Positions 39,086 through 39,146 of a stretch of 39,146 nucleotides of DNA are shown piece after piece. The stretch is taken from the NCBI GenBank assembly GCA_905214955.1, contig CAJMON010000026.1, positions 1 through 39,146 of the forward strand, written 5' to 3'. The first letter of the stretch is position 1. The number at the start of each line of letters is the position of its first letter. The notes under the pieces are model-generated. The model saw nothing but the letters and a program-made list of their open reading frames with translations, did not search any database and was not told the origin of the DNA. The translations under genes and the position numbers were made by a program. This stretch comes from an uncultured bacterium (GTDB taxonomy: Bacteria; Bacillota; Clostridia; Lachnospirales; Lachnospiraceae).

Positions 39086-39146
39086 CTTTTCATATCTCCA
39101 TTTAAGTCTTGTATTTCTTCTCAAACGCTTGATATTTCAGGGTTTT
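39086..39146. other. Upstream edge of the phosphatase gene
   Basis: Sixty-one bases with the ribosome site of the phosphatase. I see no clear promoter. Confidence 0.4.

Noticed and set aside
1..39146. CRISPR array, prophage, transposase or toxin-antitoxin system
   Set aside because: No regularly spaced direct repeats and no phage, transposase or toxin-antitoxin proteins were recognised; all clear genes are housekeeping, metabolic, transport or regulatory.

Overview
The window looks like chromosomal core DNA from a spore-forming, fermentative gut-type Firmicute, most likely a member of the Lachnospiraceae (Clostridia). The basis is moderate GC content, AAAGGAGG ribosome sites, sigma-A promoters of the TTGACA-17-TATAAT kind, two T-box leaders, sporulation-linked cell-wall genes (SpoIID and SleB/CwlJ families), pyruvate formate-lyase with its activase, and hairpin-rich dispersed intergenic repeats. 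The species cannot be fixed by eye. No phage, CRISPR, insertion sequence with a transposase, or resistance island is visible.

Layout. 1-497 is non-coding with a long imperfect hairpin, followed by a strong promoter for tyrA-aroA (shikimate/tyrosine branch). From 10069 down to 2900 on the minus strand lies a phenylalanine T-box transcription unit: leader, pheS, pheT, a histidine phosphatase, queA and a membrane protein. Two inverted copies of a small ATGAAAGTC-ended element flank pheS. 14098-10066 (minus) is spoIID-like, yihY-like, hflK, hflC, joined by overlapping stop/start codons and a 38-bp tandem duplication. 14144-14413 is the first copy of a 270-bp structured repeat. galM (minus) follows, then a 6S RNA gene (minus) divergent from citrate synthase (plus). 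thrC plus a small membrane protein, and a SleB-type hydrolase, are on the minus strand. 20311-20998 is non-coding with a promoter-hairpin unit that looks like a small RNA. leuA (minus) is preceded by the second repeat copy and a leucine T-box (CTC specifier). Then come a heterodimeric ABC exporter with its MarR regulator, pflA/pflB, a third repeat copy, tRNA-Val(CAC) and tRNA-Pro(GGG), leuC-leuD divergent from a LysR regulator, a diverged repeat cluster, ilvC/ilvN, a CBS-domain protein, a class I/II aminotransferase and a low-molecular-weight tyrosine phosphatase.

How it works together. Amino-acid metabolism dominates. tyrA-aroA makes aromatic precursors, pheST charges tRNA-Phe under T-box control, leuA (T-box) and leuCD (probably LysR-activated) carry most of the leucine branch, ilvN/ilvC the branched-chain trunk, and thrC ends the threonine branch. 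leuB, ilvB and ilvD are not in the window. Citrate synthase and Pfl supply central carbon steps.

The most unusual material is non-coding: (1) a dispersed structured repeat with end hexamers GAT(A/G)CC/GGCATC, three recognisable copies and a diverged relative, whose hairpins show compensatory changes; (2) the inverted pair around pheS, each encoding the same 14-residue peptide; (3) insertion of both element types immediately after T-box terminators; (4) the 38-bp duplication that creates a 13-codon relay ORF between yihY and hflK; and (5) the candidate small RNA near 20788. All calls were made by reading alone; no database was searched.
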